A stretch of 64,000 nt of DNA from Verrucomicrobiota bacterium (GCA_026397965.1 JAPLTU010000048.1:1-64000); one strand, 5' to 3'; counted from the stretch's first letter, positions 1 to 8,320 are shown. Program-made: numbers and translations. Notes: a model not told the origin generated them from the sequence alone.

Positions 1-1176
1 GCCGACCTGGATGGCCTGCACCTCGACCTCGACGTCGCTTTTCTTAGCGATGAGGGCGTCAAGCAGGAGCGTCTCCTTGGCCCAGACCCAATCCTTATGG
101 GCAGGCGGACCCTTGATGCGCTCACGGGCTTCGGCGACACGCTCCGGTGCGGGAATGCGACGACGCACTTCCCATACCTTGTGATCGGCAGCAATCGGCA
201 CCTCGGCGGTACGGGTCTGCGACATGCTCAGCAGGACCTTCAAGGCCTCGGCGCCCACGCGGCCACCGACGAATTGCGACCAATCGTCGGAAGCCGGATT
301 GGCCTTCGGGTCGAGGTTGTTGACCTGGGTCACGTCGCCACAGGCGCCCTGCAGGAAGACGACCTTGGTGTCGGCCCCGTAATAACCTTGGATGACCTTC
401 TCGGTGTAGTAGATCCAGTTCGCGCCGATGCCGTCGGAATTCGTGGTGGCGTGGCAGGAGAAGTTGACGAGGCAGCCCGCGAGTTTTCCGTCCGCGCCCC
501 AGACGCCGATCACGCCGACCTCATCGTCGGTCGGATTGGCGAACTCGACCACATCGGGGTTATTCTTACCTGGATGCGAGAAAGTGAGGCCGTTCTTCAT
601 GCGGAGGCGGCGATTGAAGGCCACCTGGCTCTCATGGCCGACGCCGTAACCGACCGTGACCGCAGCCTTGGACTGATCCGCGGCGACGATGGCCTCGACC
701 GTGGCGGCGATGACCTTCTTGAGATAGCCCGCATCCGCGCAGGAGGACTTCTGGTAGGCCAGTTCCTGAATCTCGGAAGAAGCATGGTCGAACTCACCAG
801 GCAGGATCATCCCGATCGGGCCGGAGGAATGGGAATGCGAGGCGCCGATCATCACGTCGGTGATGCCCGTGGCGGCTTTCACCAGACCGCGGATTTCCTG
901 GACCGTCTCACGGCGGATCATCAGGGCGTCGATGCCGACGAGGGCCACCCGCTTCTGGCCATCGTCGAAGACGCTCGCGCGCACCTTGCACGGGTCGTGG
1001 ATCTTCTTCGAGTAGACTTTCCCATAGTTGCCCGGGACTTCCATGCCGATGTCGGGCGTGATATCGCGATCGGCGAACCCCACGCGGACGCCGGGCTTGG
1101 CCGGCGGCGCGGCGAAGAGCGCGGCACATGCCAGAACCAGCAACACATGACGGAAACCGAGCCGGGGAGAACTCAT
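1..1176 (-). CDS. Neutral/alkaline ceramidase-like secreted hydrolase (N-terminal part, runs off left edge)
   Basis: The minus strand is open from an ATG at 1176 to the window edge (392 codons, 3' end missing). It begins with a signal peptide (MSSPRLGFRH, then a hydrophobic stretch ending near AALFAAPPAKP). The mature part matches the N-terminal domain of neutral/alkaline non-lysosomal ceramidases and related bacterial proteins: VRVGFADRDITPDIGMEVPG near the start, a GASHSHSSGP histidine motif near residue 105, NFSCHATTN near residue 240, and FLQGACGDVTQVN near residue 275. In this family the histidines bind a catalytic zinc that cleaves amide bonds of ceramides. Many environmental homologues have unknown substrates, so the fold is fairly sure and the substrate is not. 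A 400-codon open frame on the other strand is a shadow. Confidence 0.82.
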   Translation of the reverse strand, partial: MSSPRLGFRHVLLVLACAALFAAPPAKPGVRVGFADRDITPDIGMEVPGNYGKVYSKKIHDPCKVRASVFDDGQKRVALVGIDALMIRRETVQEIRGLVKAATGITDVMIGASHSHSSGPIGMILPGEFDHASSEIQELAYQKSSCADAGYLKKVIAATVEAIVAADQSKAAVTVGYGVGHESQVAFNRRLRMKNGLTFSHPGKNNPDVVEFANPTDDEVGVIGVWGADGKLAGCLVNFSCHATTNSDGIGANWIYYTEKVIQGYYGADTKVVFLQGACGDVTQVNNLDPKANPASDDWSQFVGGRVGAEALKVLLSMSQTRTAEVPIAADHKVWEVRRRIPAPERVAEARERIKGPPAHKDWVWAKETLLLDALIAKKSDVEVEVQAIQVG

Positions 1177-1265
1177 AGGGGTATGAGCAGATATGTCGGG
1201 GGAAGGTTCCCGGGACAAGCCCTCGAGTATGGGGTCAGACCGCGTCAAGTCATAGCAGTCTTCAA

Positions 1266-1357
1266 GGTAGGGCTGACCGGCCCGGTCAGCAGCGGTTGAG
1301 CGGGCCGCTCAAGCCGACCCAGTAGCCCTAAGGGCAGCACGCGGTGCTGCCCCTACC
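1266..1357. repeat. Multi-hairpin intergenic repeat bounded by GGTAGGG/CCCTACC
   Basis: Outer arms GGTAGGG (1266-1272) and CCCTACC (1351-1357) enclose three near-perfect palindromes: GCTGACCGG-C-CCGGTCAGC (1272-1290), TTGAGCGG-G-CCGCTCAA (1296-1312) and GGGCAGCAC-GCG-GTGCTGCCC (1332-1352). Two of these modules recur at 4437-4547. It lies just downstream of umuC and could also stop its transcription. No transposase is near. It is best described as a dispersed palindromic repeat of this genome. Confidence 0.75.
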
Positions 1358-1363
1358 TCAAAC

Positions 1364-2668
1364 CTACTCATGAAACCTGATCCGTGGCTTCGGGCCGTCC
1401 TTGGCCTTGGGCAGATTGGCCGGATCGGAGAGCGAGGCTCCGGACTGGAGCTCGGACTTGCCCTTCCACTCCCGCTCGAAGCCGGTGCTGGCGAGGCGCA
1501 CGGCGTCGCGGCCGAGTTTATGGTTCAAGGCATCGACGGCCTTCATGAGGCGGTCCTTGTTCGGATCAGCCTCGCCACCCATGCCCGGCAAAGACGGCTG
1601 CACGACGTCGGCCGGCGTCAGTCCGTGGAGCATCACCCCTGCCCGCTTATACATATAACCATCGCGACGGATGCGAGTCAGCGCCCGGGCGGCGGCGGCG
1701 CAGATGGCACGGGCATCATCGGTCGGCGGATCGAGCGGCTCCATCTCATCGCCGCGATACTGCTCCTGGTCGATGCGGTGCTGGTTGGTACGAATGAATA
1801 CGACGATGGACGAAGCGATGAGGCCATCTTCGCGGAGTTTCTCCGCGGCGCGGGCCGCATGCGAAGCGATGGCCTCGGACAGCTCATGCGCGTCGGAGAT
1901 GGGACGTCCGAAGGAACGCGACACCAGCACGCTCTTCCGCGGGCCAGCATCTTCGACGATATCGTGGCAGGAGATACCGCGTAGCTCGAGGGCGAGACGT
2001 TCACCGACCACACCGGTGATGCGGCGGATGAAGCCGGGGTCGGCCGCCGCGAGATCGAGGGCGGAAAGAATGCCATGGGAGCGGAGCCGCGAAGCGAGGC
2101 CGGGGCCGACGCCCCAAATATCTTCCGCTTCGACGCCGCGGAGGAAGGCCGTACGCCCCTCGGCATCGGCCGGCACGACGATCACGCCGCCGCTGGCCTT
2201 ATCGGCTTTCGCCCGTTCGTTGGCCAATTTACAAAGAACCTTGGTTGCACCCATCCCCAATGAAATCGGGATGCCGGTCCGCTTCAGGACATCGGCGCGG
2301 ATACGGAGGCCTAAGGTATGCGCAGCGGCATCGGGCATGTCGGGAAAGCCCAGGAAAGCCTCGTCGACCGAATAGACTTCAAGATCACGGGCTTGCTCAG
2401 CCAAGGCTGCCATCACCCGTTCGGAAAAATCGCCATACACCGCGAAGTTGGAGGAGAAGATCCGCACCCCATGAGCTTCGCAGGTGCGACGTACTTCGAA
2501 ATACGGTGCCCCCATCGGGATACCGAGCGCCTTGGATTCTGCGGAGCGGGCGACCACGCAGCCATCGTTATTTGAGAGCACCACGATGGGCACCCCAACC
2601 AGCGAAGGGTCGAGGGCGCGTTCGCAGGAAGCGTAGAAATTATTACAGTCGGCGAGCGCGCGGAGCAT
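1364..2668 (-). CDS. umuC: Y-family error-prone DNA polymerase, UmuC type
   Basis: This 434-aa protein is the catalytic subunit of a translesion DNA polymerase of the UmuC branch, which copies past damaged bases during the SOS response. Visible motifs are the first metal-binding segment [14 protein letters not shown] (Asp7) and the second SVDEAFLGF (Asp102, Glu103). A helix-hairpin-helix region follows ([15 protein letters not shown]), then the little-finger domain and a UmuC-type C-terminal tail (PSLPGM). The start is placed at the ATG 4 nt after the umuD stop. An upstream in-frame start would add 44 unrelated residues overlapping umuD. It is cotranscribed with umuD and so probably controlled by the operator at 3108-3123. 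Confidence 0.93.
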   Translation of the reverse strand: MLRALADCNNFYASCERALDPSLVGVPIVVLSNNDGCVVARSAESKALGIPMGAPYFEVRRTCEAHGVRIFSSNFAVYGDFSERVMAALAEQARDLEVYSVDEAFLGFPDMPDAAAHTLGLRIRADVLKRTGIPISLGMGATKVLCKLANERAKADKASGGVIVVPADAEGRTAFLRGVEAEDIWGVGPGLASRLRSHGILSALDLAAADPGFIRRITGVVGERLALELRGISCHDIVEDAGPRKSVLVSRSFGRPISDAHELSEAIASHAARAAEKLREDGLIASSIVVFIRTNQHRIDQEQYRGDEMEPLDPPTDDARAICAAAARALTRIRRDGYMYKRAGVMLHGLTPADVVQPSLPGMGGEADPNKDRLMKAVDALNHKLGRDAVRLASTGFEREWKGKSELQSGASLSDPANLPKAKDGPKPRIRFHE

Positions 2669-2672
2669 GGCG

Positions 2673-3104
2673 TCAGCAACGGCGCACGACAGCGACCACC
2701 GTCCCCCAGATACGGCATTCGGGCGTGAAAGGTAAGGACCAGCCGGACCAGCGCGGACTATCGGCCCGCAAACTCCAGGCGCCCACGGCGTCGCGCTCAA
2801 GATGCTTCACCGTGAATTCACCGCCGACTTCGGCGACCACGATGGTGCCCGAGCGGGTCGGTGCAGCTTTATCGACCACGATGAGATCGCCGGAAAGAAT
2901 GCCCGCGCCTGACATTGAATCGCCGTCGACGCGCAGGAAGAAAGTCGAGATCGGGTTGCGGATGAGGTGTTCGTTTAAGTCGAGGCGGCGCTCCATGTGG
3001 TCGTCGGCTGGAGAGGGAAAACCCGCGACTGCCCGAGAGCCGAGTAATGGTAAGGCCAACGGCCGTCGGGCTTCGAAACCCTGCAATGTGCGCATATCCA
3101 ACAT
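2673..3104 (-). CDS. umuD: UmuD-like self-cleaving SOS mutagenesis protein (S24 peptidase)
   Basis: A 143-aa LexA/UmuD-family protein. The expected Ala-Gly cleavage site lies at [11 protein letters not shown] (between residues 27 and 28). The catalytic serine is Ser63 ([10 protein letters not shown]) and the general-base lysine Lys100 (GEFTVKHL). Their spacing of 37 residues equals that of E. coli UmuD (Ser60/Lys97). There is no DNA-binding domain, which separates it from LexA. RecA-stimulated self-cleavage would give the active UmuD' partner of UmuC, encoded 4 nt downstream. The start could be the ATG at 3104 or the one at 3095. The palindromic operator ends only a few bases before 3104. Confidence 0.92.
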   Translation of the reverse strand: MLDMRTLQGFEARRPLALPLLGSRAVAGFPSPADDHMERRLDLNEHLIRNPISTFFLRVDGDSMSGAGILSGDLIVVDKAAPTRSGTIVVAEVGGEFTVKHLERDAVGAWSLRADSPRWSGWSLPFTPECRIWGTVVAVVRRC

Positions 3105-3107
3105 GGA

Positions 3108-3128
3108 GTGAACGGATGTTCACTTATA
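3108..3128 (-). promoter_or_regulatory. Probable SOS operator and -10 element of umuDC
   Basis: On the minus strand a TATAAG hexamer (3123-3128) is followed at once by the perfect palindrome GTGAAC-ATCC-GTTCAC (3108-3123), ending 3 nt before the umuD ATG. The core GAAC-N4-GTTC has the form of Gram-positive-type LexA boxes. A repressor bound here would cover the transcription start. No convincing -35 is seen at normal spacing. Confidence 0.72.
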
Positions 3129-3161
3129 GGGGGAAGATTTCAAGGAGAAAGCGCGACGCGC

Positions 3162-3296
3162 GGCGGAGACGCGCGTTAGAGGCTCAGAGGCCCAGAGGCT
3201 CGGTTGATCAGAACGAGGCAGACACTAGTTGACCGGTTGACCAGTGGGCCAGTTGGCGAGGGAGGCAAGGGAGAGGCTCAGAGGCTCGGTTGATCA
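3162..3296. repeat. Left ~135-bp imperfect direct repeat flanking the DUF3800 locus
   Basis: This begins GGCGGAGACGCG and includes GTTAGAGGCTCAGAGGC, CTCGGTTGATCAGAACGAG, GTTGACCGGTTGACCAGTG and GGCCAGTTG, closing with GAGGCTCGGTTGATCA. The same blocks in the same order recur at 4145-4290. Each copy also carries an internal repeat of GAGGCTCAGAGGCTCGGTTG. No coding signal is seen here. Confidence 0.82.
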
Positions 3297-3383
3297 AAGC
3301 ACACAAAGATGCAGAATATCCTCAGGGAAAAGTGCTTAGGGCGAAGGAATTGCGCAGCAGAGAGCGTAGGTTGGGAATGGGGG

Positions 3384-3998
3384 ATGGAATCCACGCACCT
3401 TTACCTAGACGAAGCAGGCAATTTTGATTTCGGTCCTAATGGTACGCGATGGCTAGTCTTGACCTGCGTAAAAATACCTTGGGATAGCCAACGGATTGGC
3501 CATCTTGCACAGCTCAAACACGAACTCTTGCTCGAAGGAATCGGTCTCGAATATTTTCATGCGAGTGAAGATAATCGACGTGTCCGACAAAGGTTCTTTG
3601 AGTCAATCGCACCTTGGCTCCCTCCGGCATCGGTCAAAGCCCGTGCGCTCGACAAGCGAGAAATCGATGAATCCTTGAGGACACCCGAACGCTTCTATCC
3701 TGCGTTCGTCAGTCCCCTAGTCGAACGACATATTAGCCAGAACAAGGAGCGTGTCTTCGTCTTCAGCGACACCCTTCCAGTCAATAAGAAGCGACGCGGC
3801 TTAGAAAAGGCCGTCGCAGCCGAACTTGCATCAAGGTCGGCTGGACTCGGGACGCACACCTTTCTTCACCATGCATCGAAATCTAACTTTGACCTCCAAA
3901 TCGCGGATTACTGCTGTTGGGCGATTTGGAGATCACTGACCAAGGGCGATAATCAAGCCCTCGAAATCCTCGGCCAAGCCGTTGATTTAAAAATATGA
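3384..3998 (+). CDS. DUF3800 domain protein
   Basis: A 204-aa protein with both hallmark segments of the DUF3800 family: an N-terminal HLYLDEAGNF (Asp9, Glu10) and a C-terminal LQIADYCCWAIWR (Asp175). The family is predicted to have an RNase H-like fold with acidic active-site residues. No biochemical role is established to my knowledge, so nuclease activity is a prediction only. I chose the ATG at 3384 because the family normally begins close to the YLDE motif and a G-rich stretch precedes it. An upstream start at 3309 would add 25 residues of unlikely sequence. Codon use is less GC-biased than in neighbours. The gene sits alone between direct repeats and a structured RNA begins 9 nt after its stop, which suggests a small mobile or horizontally acquired unit. 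Confidence 0.85.
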   Translation: MESTHLYLDEAGNFDFGPNGTRWLVLTCVKIPWDSQRIGHLAQLKHELLLEGIGLEYFHASEDNRRVRQRFFESIAPWLPPASVKARALDKREIDESLRTPERFYPAFVSPLVERHISQNKERVFVFSDTLPVNKKRRGLEKAVAAELASRSAGLGTHTFLHHASKSNFDLQIADYCCWAIWRSLTKGDNQALEILGQAVDLKI

Positions 3999-4006
3999 AA
4001 AAATGA

Positions 4007-4059
4007 CCGCCCCAGCTATCCTAACGGAAGAGACCCTTGGTCTCTTATCACTGGGGCGG
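4007..4059 (+). ncRNA. Two-stem structured RNA element directly downstream of the DUF3800 gene
   Basis: A perfect 9-bp outer stem CCGCCCCAG/CTGGGGCGG (4007-4015 with 4051-4059) encloses a perfect 8-bp hairpin AAGAGACC-CTT-GGTCTCTT (4028-4046). The two are separated by an asymmetric internal loop of 12 and 4 nt. It starts 9 nt after the stop codon. Several published bacterial RNA motifs are named after DUF3800 because they occur beside such genes; I recall this but cannot check for a match. A rho-independent terminator is an alternative, but the T-run (TTTT at 4064-4067) is short and offset from the stem. Confidence 0.6.
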
Positions 4060-4144
4060 AACCTTTTCCGCAGGCCTTTCGACCCACAGCATAAGTAAAA
4101 CGTGCGACGATAATCTGAGCAAGCAGGGAAACTACTCAGGGCAC

Positions 4145-4290
4145 GGCGGAGATGCGAGTTAGAGGCTCAGAGGCTCGGTTGATCAGAACGAGACAACCAA
4201 TTAGTTGACCGGTTGATCAGTGGGCCAGTTGACAAGGGAGACAAGTTAGAGGCCCGGAGGCTCAGAGGCTCGGTTGATCAGAACGAGGCA
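4145..4290. repeat. Right ~135-bp imperfect direct repeat flanking the DUF3800 locus
   Basis: This begins GGCGGAGATGCGAG and carries the same ordered blocks as 3162-3296, with AGTTGACCGGTTGATCAGTG and GGCCAGTTGACAAGG in the middle and GAGGCTCGGTTGATCAG near the end. A further small hairpin, CGCGACC-AAA-GGTCGCG (4294-4310), follows at once. The 615 bases from 3999 to 4613 hold the RNA element, this repeat, the palindromes at 4409-4547 and the cysK terminator. I see no gene there. Confidence 0.82.
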
Positions 4291-4408
4291 GAGCGCGACC
4301 AAAGGTCGCGAGGGGGCACGTGGGCAAGGTGACATGGGGACACGGGGAGATACAGCGCACAAAGGGGGCAGCAGTGGGAGACCGGATGATTGGCTGGGCA
4401 GCATCAGA

Positions 4409-4547
4409 GGTAGGGGCGTGCGGCCCGCGCGCCCACGGATGACCGGGCCGGTCATCCCTACCAAAGACCCCAACATTAATCCCGGTTTCCGGTTTCCCTG
4501 TGAGTGGGTGAATCTAGGCAGCTAGGGCAGCATGTGGTGCTGCCCTA
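4409..4547. repeat. Second cluster of GGTAGGG/CCCTACC palindromic modules
   Basis: GGTAGGG (4409-4415) and CCCTACC (4456-4462) bracket two palindromes: GGGCGTGCGG-C-CCGCGCGCCC and GGATGACCG-GGC-CGGTCATCC (4437-4457). About 60 nt further is TAGGGCAGCA-TGTGG-TGCTGCCCTA (4523-4547). The TGACCGG and GGGCAGCA modules also occur at 1272-1352, so this is a repeat family with interchangeable hairpins. Confidence 0.75.
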
Positions 4548-4560
4548 CCCTCGAGACAAC

Positions 4561-4590
4561 AAAAAGGCCCGCGTCGTGAGACGCAGGCCT
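4561..4590 (-). terminator. Rho-independent terminator of cysK
   Basis: On the minus strand AGGCCTGCGTC-TCAC-GACGCGGGCCT forms a long stem with one mismatch, followed directly by TTTTT. It lies 24 nt after the cysK stop. Confidence 0.9.
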
Positions 4591-4613
4591 GAGGGACGAG
4601 CTGAGGTTTCGAA

Positions 4614-5591
4614 TTACGAAGCGGTCAGCGCGGTGACTTCAGCACGGACTTTCTCGGCCAAGGCAGTCGAGAGGTAGCGCTCGCTCGGGCTACAGGCGAT
4701 CGTCACGATACGCTTGCCGGCGTATTCCGGACGCTTGGCGAGCTGAAGCGCGGCCCAGATATTAGCACCGGCAGAGATACCAACCGCGAGGCCTTCGCGA
4801 ATCGAGACTTCCTGGGCCATGGCGAAGGCGTCTTCGTTGGAGACCAGAATGACTTCATCGATTAGGGAGATATCGCAGTTCTTCGGGACGAAACCGGCGC
4901 CGATGCCTTGGATCTTATGAGGAGCGGGCTGGACGGGCTGGCCGGCCATGGTCTGGGTGATGACTGGAGAGGCGGTGGGTTCGACGGCAATGGCGCGGAA
5001 CTTTGGGTTCTTACCTTTGATGACCGAAGCGATGCCGGTAATGGTGCCGCCGGTGCCGACGCCCGAGACGATGGCATCTACTTTGCCTTCGGTGTCTTCC
5101 CAGATTTCGACCGCCGTGGTGCGACGGTGCACTTCGGGGTTAGCAGGGTTGTCGAACTGCATGGGCATGTAAGCATTGGCACCGATTTCATCGCGGAGCT
5201 GCGTCGCACGCTCGATGGCACCGCGCATGCCCTTGGCCCCAGGCGTTAACACGATTTCAGCACCCAAGAGACGCAATAAAACCCGGCGCTCGATGGACAT
5301 CGTTTCAGGCATGGTGAGAACGCAGCGGTAACCGCGGGCGGCGGCCACGAAGGCCAAGGCAATACCGGTGTTACCCGAGGTTGGCTCGACGATCGTACCC
5401 CCTGGCTTGAGGCGCCCGTCACGCTCAGCGGCGTCGATCATGGCCCGACCGATGCGGTCCTTGACGCTCGAAAGCGGGTTAAAGAATTCGAGCTTTACCA
5501 AAACTTCGGCATGAAGGCCTTCGGTAACTTTATTGAGCCGCACGAGGGGCGTGTGACCGATGGTATCAAGGACGCTATTGTAGATGGCCAT
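4614..5591 (-). CDS. cysK: Cysteine synthase A (O-acetylserine sulfhydrylase)
   Basis: A 325-aa PLP enzyme that makes L-cysteine from O-acetylserine and sulfide in the cytoplasm. The pyridoxal-phosphate lysine is in [11 protein letters not shown]. The substrate loop [10 protein letters not shown], the phosphate-binding GTGGTITG and the C-terminal [11 protein letters not shown] segment are all present, and the length is normal for the family. The N-terminus [19 protein letters not shown] matches the usual CysK start. No Shine-Dalgarno sequence is visible. It is a single gene between its own terminator and that of infA, with about 90 nt upstream for a promoter. Confidence 0.96.
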   Translation of the reverse strand: MAIYNSVLDTIGHTPLVRLNKVTEGLHAEVLVKLEFFNPLSSVKDRIGRAMIDAAERDGRLKPGGTIVEPTSGNTGIALAFVAAARGYRCVLTMPETMSIERRVLLRLLGAEIVLTPGAKGMRGAIERATQLRDEIGANAYMPMQFDNPANPEVHRRTTAVEIWEDTEGKVDAIVSGVGTGGTITGIASVIKGKNPKFRAIAVEPTASPVITQTMAGQPVQPAPHKIQGIGAGFVPKNCDISLIDEVILVSNEDAFAMAQEVSIREGLAVGISAGANIWAALQLAKRPEYAGKRIVTIACSPSERYLSTALAEKVRAEVTALTAS

Positions 5592-5650
5592 AGGGATAAT
5601 GTTGGGTTGTTAAGTAATAATTAATAGATTTTGCCCGAAATAGGGGCAAG

Positions 5651-5673
5651 AAAAAACCCGGGGGCACCGGGTT
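5651..5673 (-). terminator. Rho-independent terminator of infA
   Basis: On the minus strand AACCCGG-TGCCC-CCGGGTT is followed by a TTTT run, 8 nt after the infA stop codon. Confidence 0.88.
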
Positions 5674-5680
5674 GTGGAAA

Positions 5681-5941
5681 TTAACGGCGGCGAGGCGGTG
5701 GAGCGCCTAACCTTGGGGCGGAATCCCGTAAGCGGAAAACAATGCGAGCTTGCGTAAGATCGGAGGGACTCATCTCGACCTTGACGCGATCTCCGGGATT
5801 AATCCGAATGAAATTCTTGCGCAGACGGCCAGAAATACGTCCCAGCACCACGTGCTTATTAGGGAGCTCAATCCGAAACATGGTGCCAGGAAGCACTTGC
5901 AGGATTTTGCCTTCGAGTTCGATAACGGGTTCTTCAGCCAT
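5681..5941 (-). CDS. infA: Translation initiation factor IF-1 with an extended basic C-terminus
   Basis: An 86-aa S1/OB-fold protein that binds the 30S ribosomal A site during initiation. The family core is clear: [20 protein letters not shown], then [18 protein letters not shown] and [20 protein letters not shown]. Typical IF-1 has about 72 residues. This one has an extra tail [15 protein letters not shown], rich in proline and arginine. The gene is monocistronic, divergent from tadA, with its own terminator. A TATAAG hexamer lies only 2 nt before the ATG and no Shine-Dalgarno is seen. Confidence 0.92.
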   Translation of the reverse strand: MAEEPVIELEGKILQVLPGTMFRIELPNKHVVLGRISGRLRKNFIRINPGDRVKVEMSPSDLTQARIVFRLRDSAPRLGAPPPRRR

Positions 5942-6045
5942 GCCTTATAGGGACGCACTCCATCTCCTTCGCCCAAAGGAGTCAATCTCCGTAGTAAACT
6001 CGCCTCCCCGCTTGCTTCCTACCCTTGGACGGCAAATCTCATCCT

Positions 6046-6591
6046 ATGGATGGCGATACGCCCACTCCCCGCCCCGGCTTAATTTGTCCCTTTGAAAAGC
6101 TACGACCTTCCCAGTTGGTGCGGGACGATGCTTTTTACATGTCATTGGCCTTTAACCTAGCTGTGGATGCATGGAGAATCGATGAAGTGCCGATTGGGGC
6201 GATCATCGAACGCGGAGGAGAGATCATCGCGGCGGCGCACAATGAGGTCGAACGTGCCAACGACCCCACCGCTCACGCCGAGATGCTGGCCATCACCCAA
6301 GCGGCGAAGAAAATCGGGGACTGGCGGCTCAACGAGTGCAACCTTTACGTCACCAAGGAGCCCTGCCCCATGTGTTCGGGGGCGACGATCATGAGCCGGC
6401 TCAACCGGGTGATCTACGCCTGGGGCGACCCCAAAATGGGCTGCATGGGTGGGGCGACCGAACTCCATAGCCTGCCCAAGCTCAATCACCGCGTACAAGT
6501 GACCTCTGGCGTCCTCGAAGCACCGTGTCGCGAGATTCTCCAAGCCTACTTCAACATGAAGCGAGGGCGCGATTCTTCCGCCCCGGCTTGA
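6046..6591 (+). CDS. tadA: tRNA-specific adenosine deaminase, TadA family
   Basis: A 181-aa zinc-dependent deaminase, predicted to convert adenosine to inosine at the wobble position of tRNA-Arg(ACG). The zinc and catalytic motifs are in place: TAHAEM (His77, Glu79) and EPCPMCSGA (Cys107, Cys110). The lines [23 protein letters not shown] and [12 protein letters not shown] closely follow TadA and not cytidine or guanine deaminases. The N-terminus is about 25 residues longer than in E. coli TadA and its start is uncertain; a TTG at 6025 is also possible. It is divergent from infA. Confidence 0.88.
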   Translation: MDGDTPTPRPGLICPFEKLRPSQLVRDDAFYMSLAFNLAVDAWRIDEVPIGAIIERGGEIIAAAHNEVERANDPTAHAEMLAITQAAKKIGDWRLNECNLYVTKEPCPMCSGATIMSRLNRVIYAWGDPKMGCMGGATELHSLPKLNHRVQVTSGVLEAPCREILQAYFNMKRGRDSSAPA

Positions 6592-6620
6592 CCCCCGCCA
6601 CAAATCATCAACCTATAAGC

Positions 6621-7355
6621 ATGCTTCGACGCGACTTCATCGGGAAAGCTTCGCTCGCCGCCGCCGCCCTCGGAGCCACTTCCCTTTCCGCCCAAACCTC
6701 TTCCACCAAAACCATGAGCTACACCCTCGCCCCCCTGCCTTACCCACATACCGCCCTGGAGCCGCACATCGATCAAGCGACGATGGAGATCCACCACGGT
6801 AAGCACCACAACGCCTACGTGACCAACCTCAACGCCGCGCTGGCTAAAGAAGCCGGCTTCAGTGCCCCGGCCGACGTCGAAGTCTTGATTGCCGATCTCA
6901 CCAAAGTACCTGATGCGATTCGCACCGCTGTCCGCAACAACGCCGGCGGCCACGCTAATCACACCTTCTTCTGGAACATCCTCTCTCCGAATGGTGGGGG
7001 TGAGCCCGTTGGCGCTTTGGGTGAAGCCCTCCAAAAAGCCTTTGGCGGACTTGAAGGTGAGAATGGATTAAAGGCGAAATTCAAAACCGCCGCGACCACG
7101 CGTTTCGGTTCCGGCTGGGCTTGGCTGATTGTCAAAGCCGACAAATCTCTCGCCGTCGTTTCCACCCCTAACCAAGACAGCCCGCTCATGAAAGGCATTG
7201 CCGACGTCAACGGAACGCCCGTCCTGGCGCTCGACGTCTGGGAACACGCTTATTATCTTAAATATCAGAATCGCCGTCCGGATTACGTCGACGCCTTCTG
7301 GAAGCTGGTTGATTGGAAGAAGGCGGACGCGATCTACGCGCAGGCCATCGCCTAA
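6621..7355 (+). CDS. Superoxide dismutase (Mn/Fe type) with a twin-arginine signal
   Basis: A 244-aa protein. Residues 1-24 ([20 protein letters not shown] onward) form a Tat signal: RR followed by DFIGK, a weakly hydrophobic Ala-rich stretch, then LSA. The mature part is a complete Fe/Mn superoxide dismutase, with metal ligands in [12 protein letters not shown] (His58), [10 protein letters not shown], and LDVWEHAYY (Asp and His). The NQDSPLM segment carries the Gln seen in manganese-type enzymes. Tat export would put a folded, metal-loaded enzyme in the periplasm. An in-frame ATG at residue 32 ([12 protein letters not shown]) could give a cytoplasmic form. A strong terminator follows. Confidence 0.93.
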   Translation: MLRRDFIGKASLAAAALGATSLSAQTSSTKTMSYTLAPLPYPHTALEPHIDQATMEIHHGKHHNAYVTNLNAALAKEAGFSAPADVEVLIADLTKVPDAIRTAVRNNAGGHANHTFFWNILSPNGGGEPVGALGEALQKAFGGLEGENGLKAKFKTAATTRFGSGWAWLIVKADKSLAVVSTPNQDSPLMKGIADVNGTPVLALDVWEHAYYLKYQNRRPDYVDAFWKLVDWKKADAIYAQAIA

Positions 7356-7377
7356 GGCACTTAGTCAGAGCGGTCTT

Positions 7378-7405
7378 AAGAAGCGGCCCCTCGGCCGCTT
7401 CTTTG
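7378..7405 (+). terminator. Rho-independent terminator after the superoxide dismutase gene
   Basis: AAGAAGCGGCC-CCTC-GGCCGCTTCTT is a perfect 11-bp stem running into TTTG. Confidence 0.92.
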
Positions 7406-7447
7406 TTTGGCACATCCGTCAAGGTATGTTGTCTTAGCCTTACCCCG

Positions 7448-8320
7448 ATGCGTTTCCTCCCGCTCCTTGTCCTGGCTTTGGCGACTTCCGCCAGCGTCGC
7501 CGAAACCGTCCTGCCACTTTGGCCCGAAGGCGTGCCAGGCAAGCGCGTGACACCCTCGAAGAGCACACTCGATAAGATCGGTCCAAAGGGCAGCACTGCG
7601 GGTCACGAAACTTTCATTAACGACCCCTCGATCATGGTCTACCCGGCGGCTAACCCCAACGGCGCGGCGGTCATCGTCTGTCCGGGCGGCGGCTACTGGT
7701 TCCTCTCGACGAACAACGAAGGTACCGGCGTTTGCGAGTGGCTGAACAGCATCGGCGTCACGGGCATCCTCCTGCGCTACCGCACGCCGACGTCGGACGA
7801 GACCTTGCCCTACAACTACCCCGTCCAAGACCTGCAGCGCTCGCTCGGCCTCGTGCGCGCCCACGCCAAGACATGGTACATTGACCCGAAGCGCGTCGGC
7901 GTGATTGGCTTTTCCGCCGGCGGCAATCTCGTCGGCCACGCTTCATGGGATCGTACGCCCCGCACCTACGAACAGAAGTCCGGCGTCGACGACCCGCGCG
8001 GACCCGCCTTCACAATCTTCGTCTATGGCGGCGGCTTCATCGATAAGGAAGACGCAACCAAGTTCCGCGAAGGCTTCAGCGTCCCCGCCGACGCTCCGCC
8101 CTGCTTTTTCGCAGTCGCCCATAACGATCGTACCAACCCGATTGAAGCCGCGAAACTCTACCTCGAATACAAACGTCAGAACATTCAGGCTGAGCTCCAC
8201 ATCTACTCCAAGGGCGGCCACGGTTTCGGCACGCGCCAGACCAAGATGCCAGTCGACGGCTGGACCAAATCCGCCGGAGAATGGATGGCTGCCGAAGGTT
8301 TCACGAAGGCCGCCCAATAA
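7448..8320 (+). CDS. Secreted alpha/beta-hydrolase esterase (acetyl-xylan-esterase-like)
   Basis: A 290-aa protein with a signal peptide (MRFLPLLVLALATSASVAET). The alpha/beta-hydrolase fold shows an oxyanion-hole motif CPGGGYW, the nucleophile elbow VGVIGFSAGGNL (Ser in GFSAG) and a C-terminal catalytic His in KGGHGFGTR. The family includes esterases that remove acetyl or other acyl groups from plant polysaccharides. It ends 3 nt before a secreted right-handed beta-helix protein, so the pair likely act together on exported or environmental polysaccharide. Substrate specificity cannot be read from sequence. Confidence 0.87.
   Translation: MRFLPLLVLALATSASVAETVLPLWPEGVPGKRVTPSKSTLDKIGPKGSTAGHETFINDPSIMVYPAANPNGAAVIVCPGGGYWFLSTNNEGTGVCEWLNSIGVTGILLRYRTPTSDETLPYNYPVQDLQRSLGLVRAHAKTWYIDPKRVGVIGFSAGGNLVGHASWDRTPRTYEQKSGVDDPRGPAFTIFVYGGGFIDKEDATKFREGFSVPADAPPCFFAVAHNDRTNPIEAAKLYLEYKRQNIQAELHIYSKGGHGFGTRQTKMPVDGWTKSAGEWMAAEGFTKAAQ

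Noticed and set aside
97-1299. A 400-codon plus-strand open frame
   Set aside because: The minus strand there encodes a clear ceramidase-like protein with family motifs; the plus frame has no recognisable domain and is a GC-driven shadow.
3162-4290. Insertion sequence around the DUF3800 gene
   Set aside because: No transposase and the flanking repeats are direct, long and imperfect, not terminal inverted repeats.
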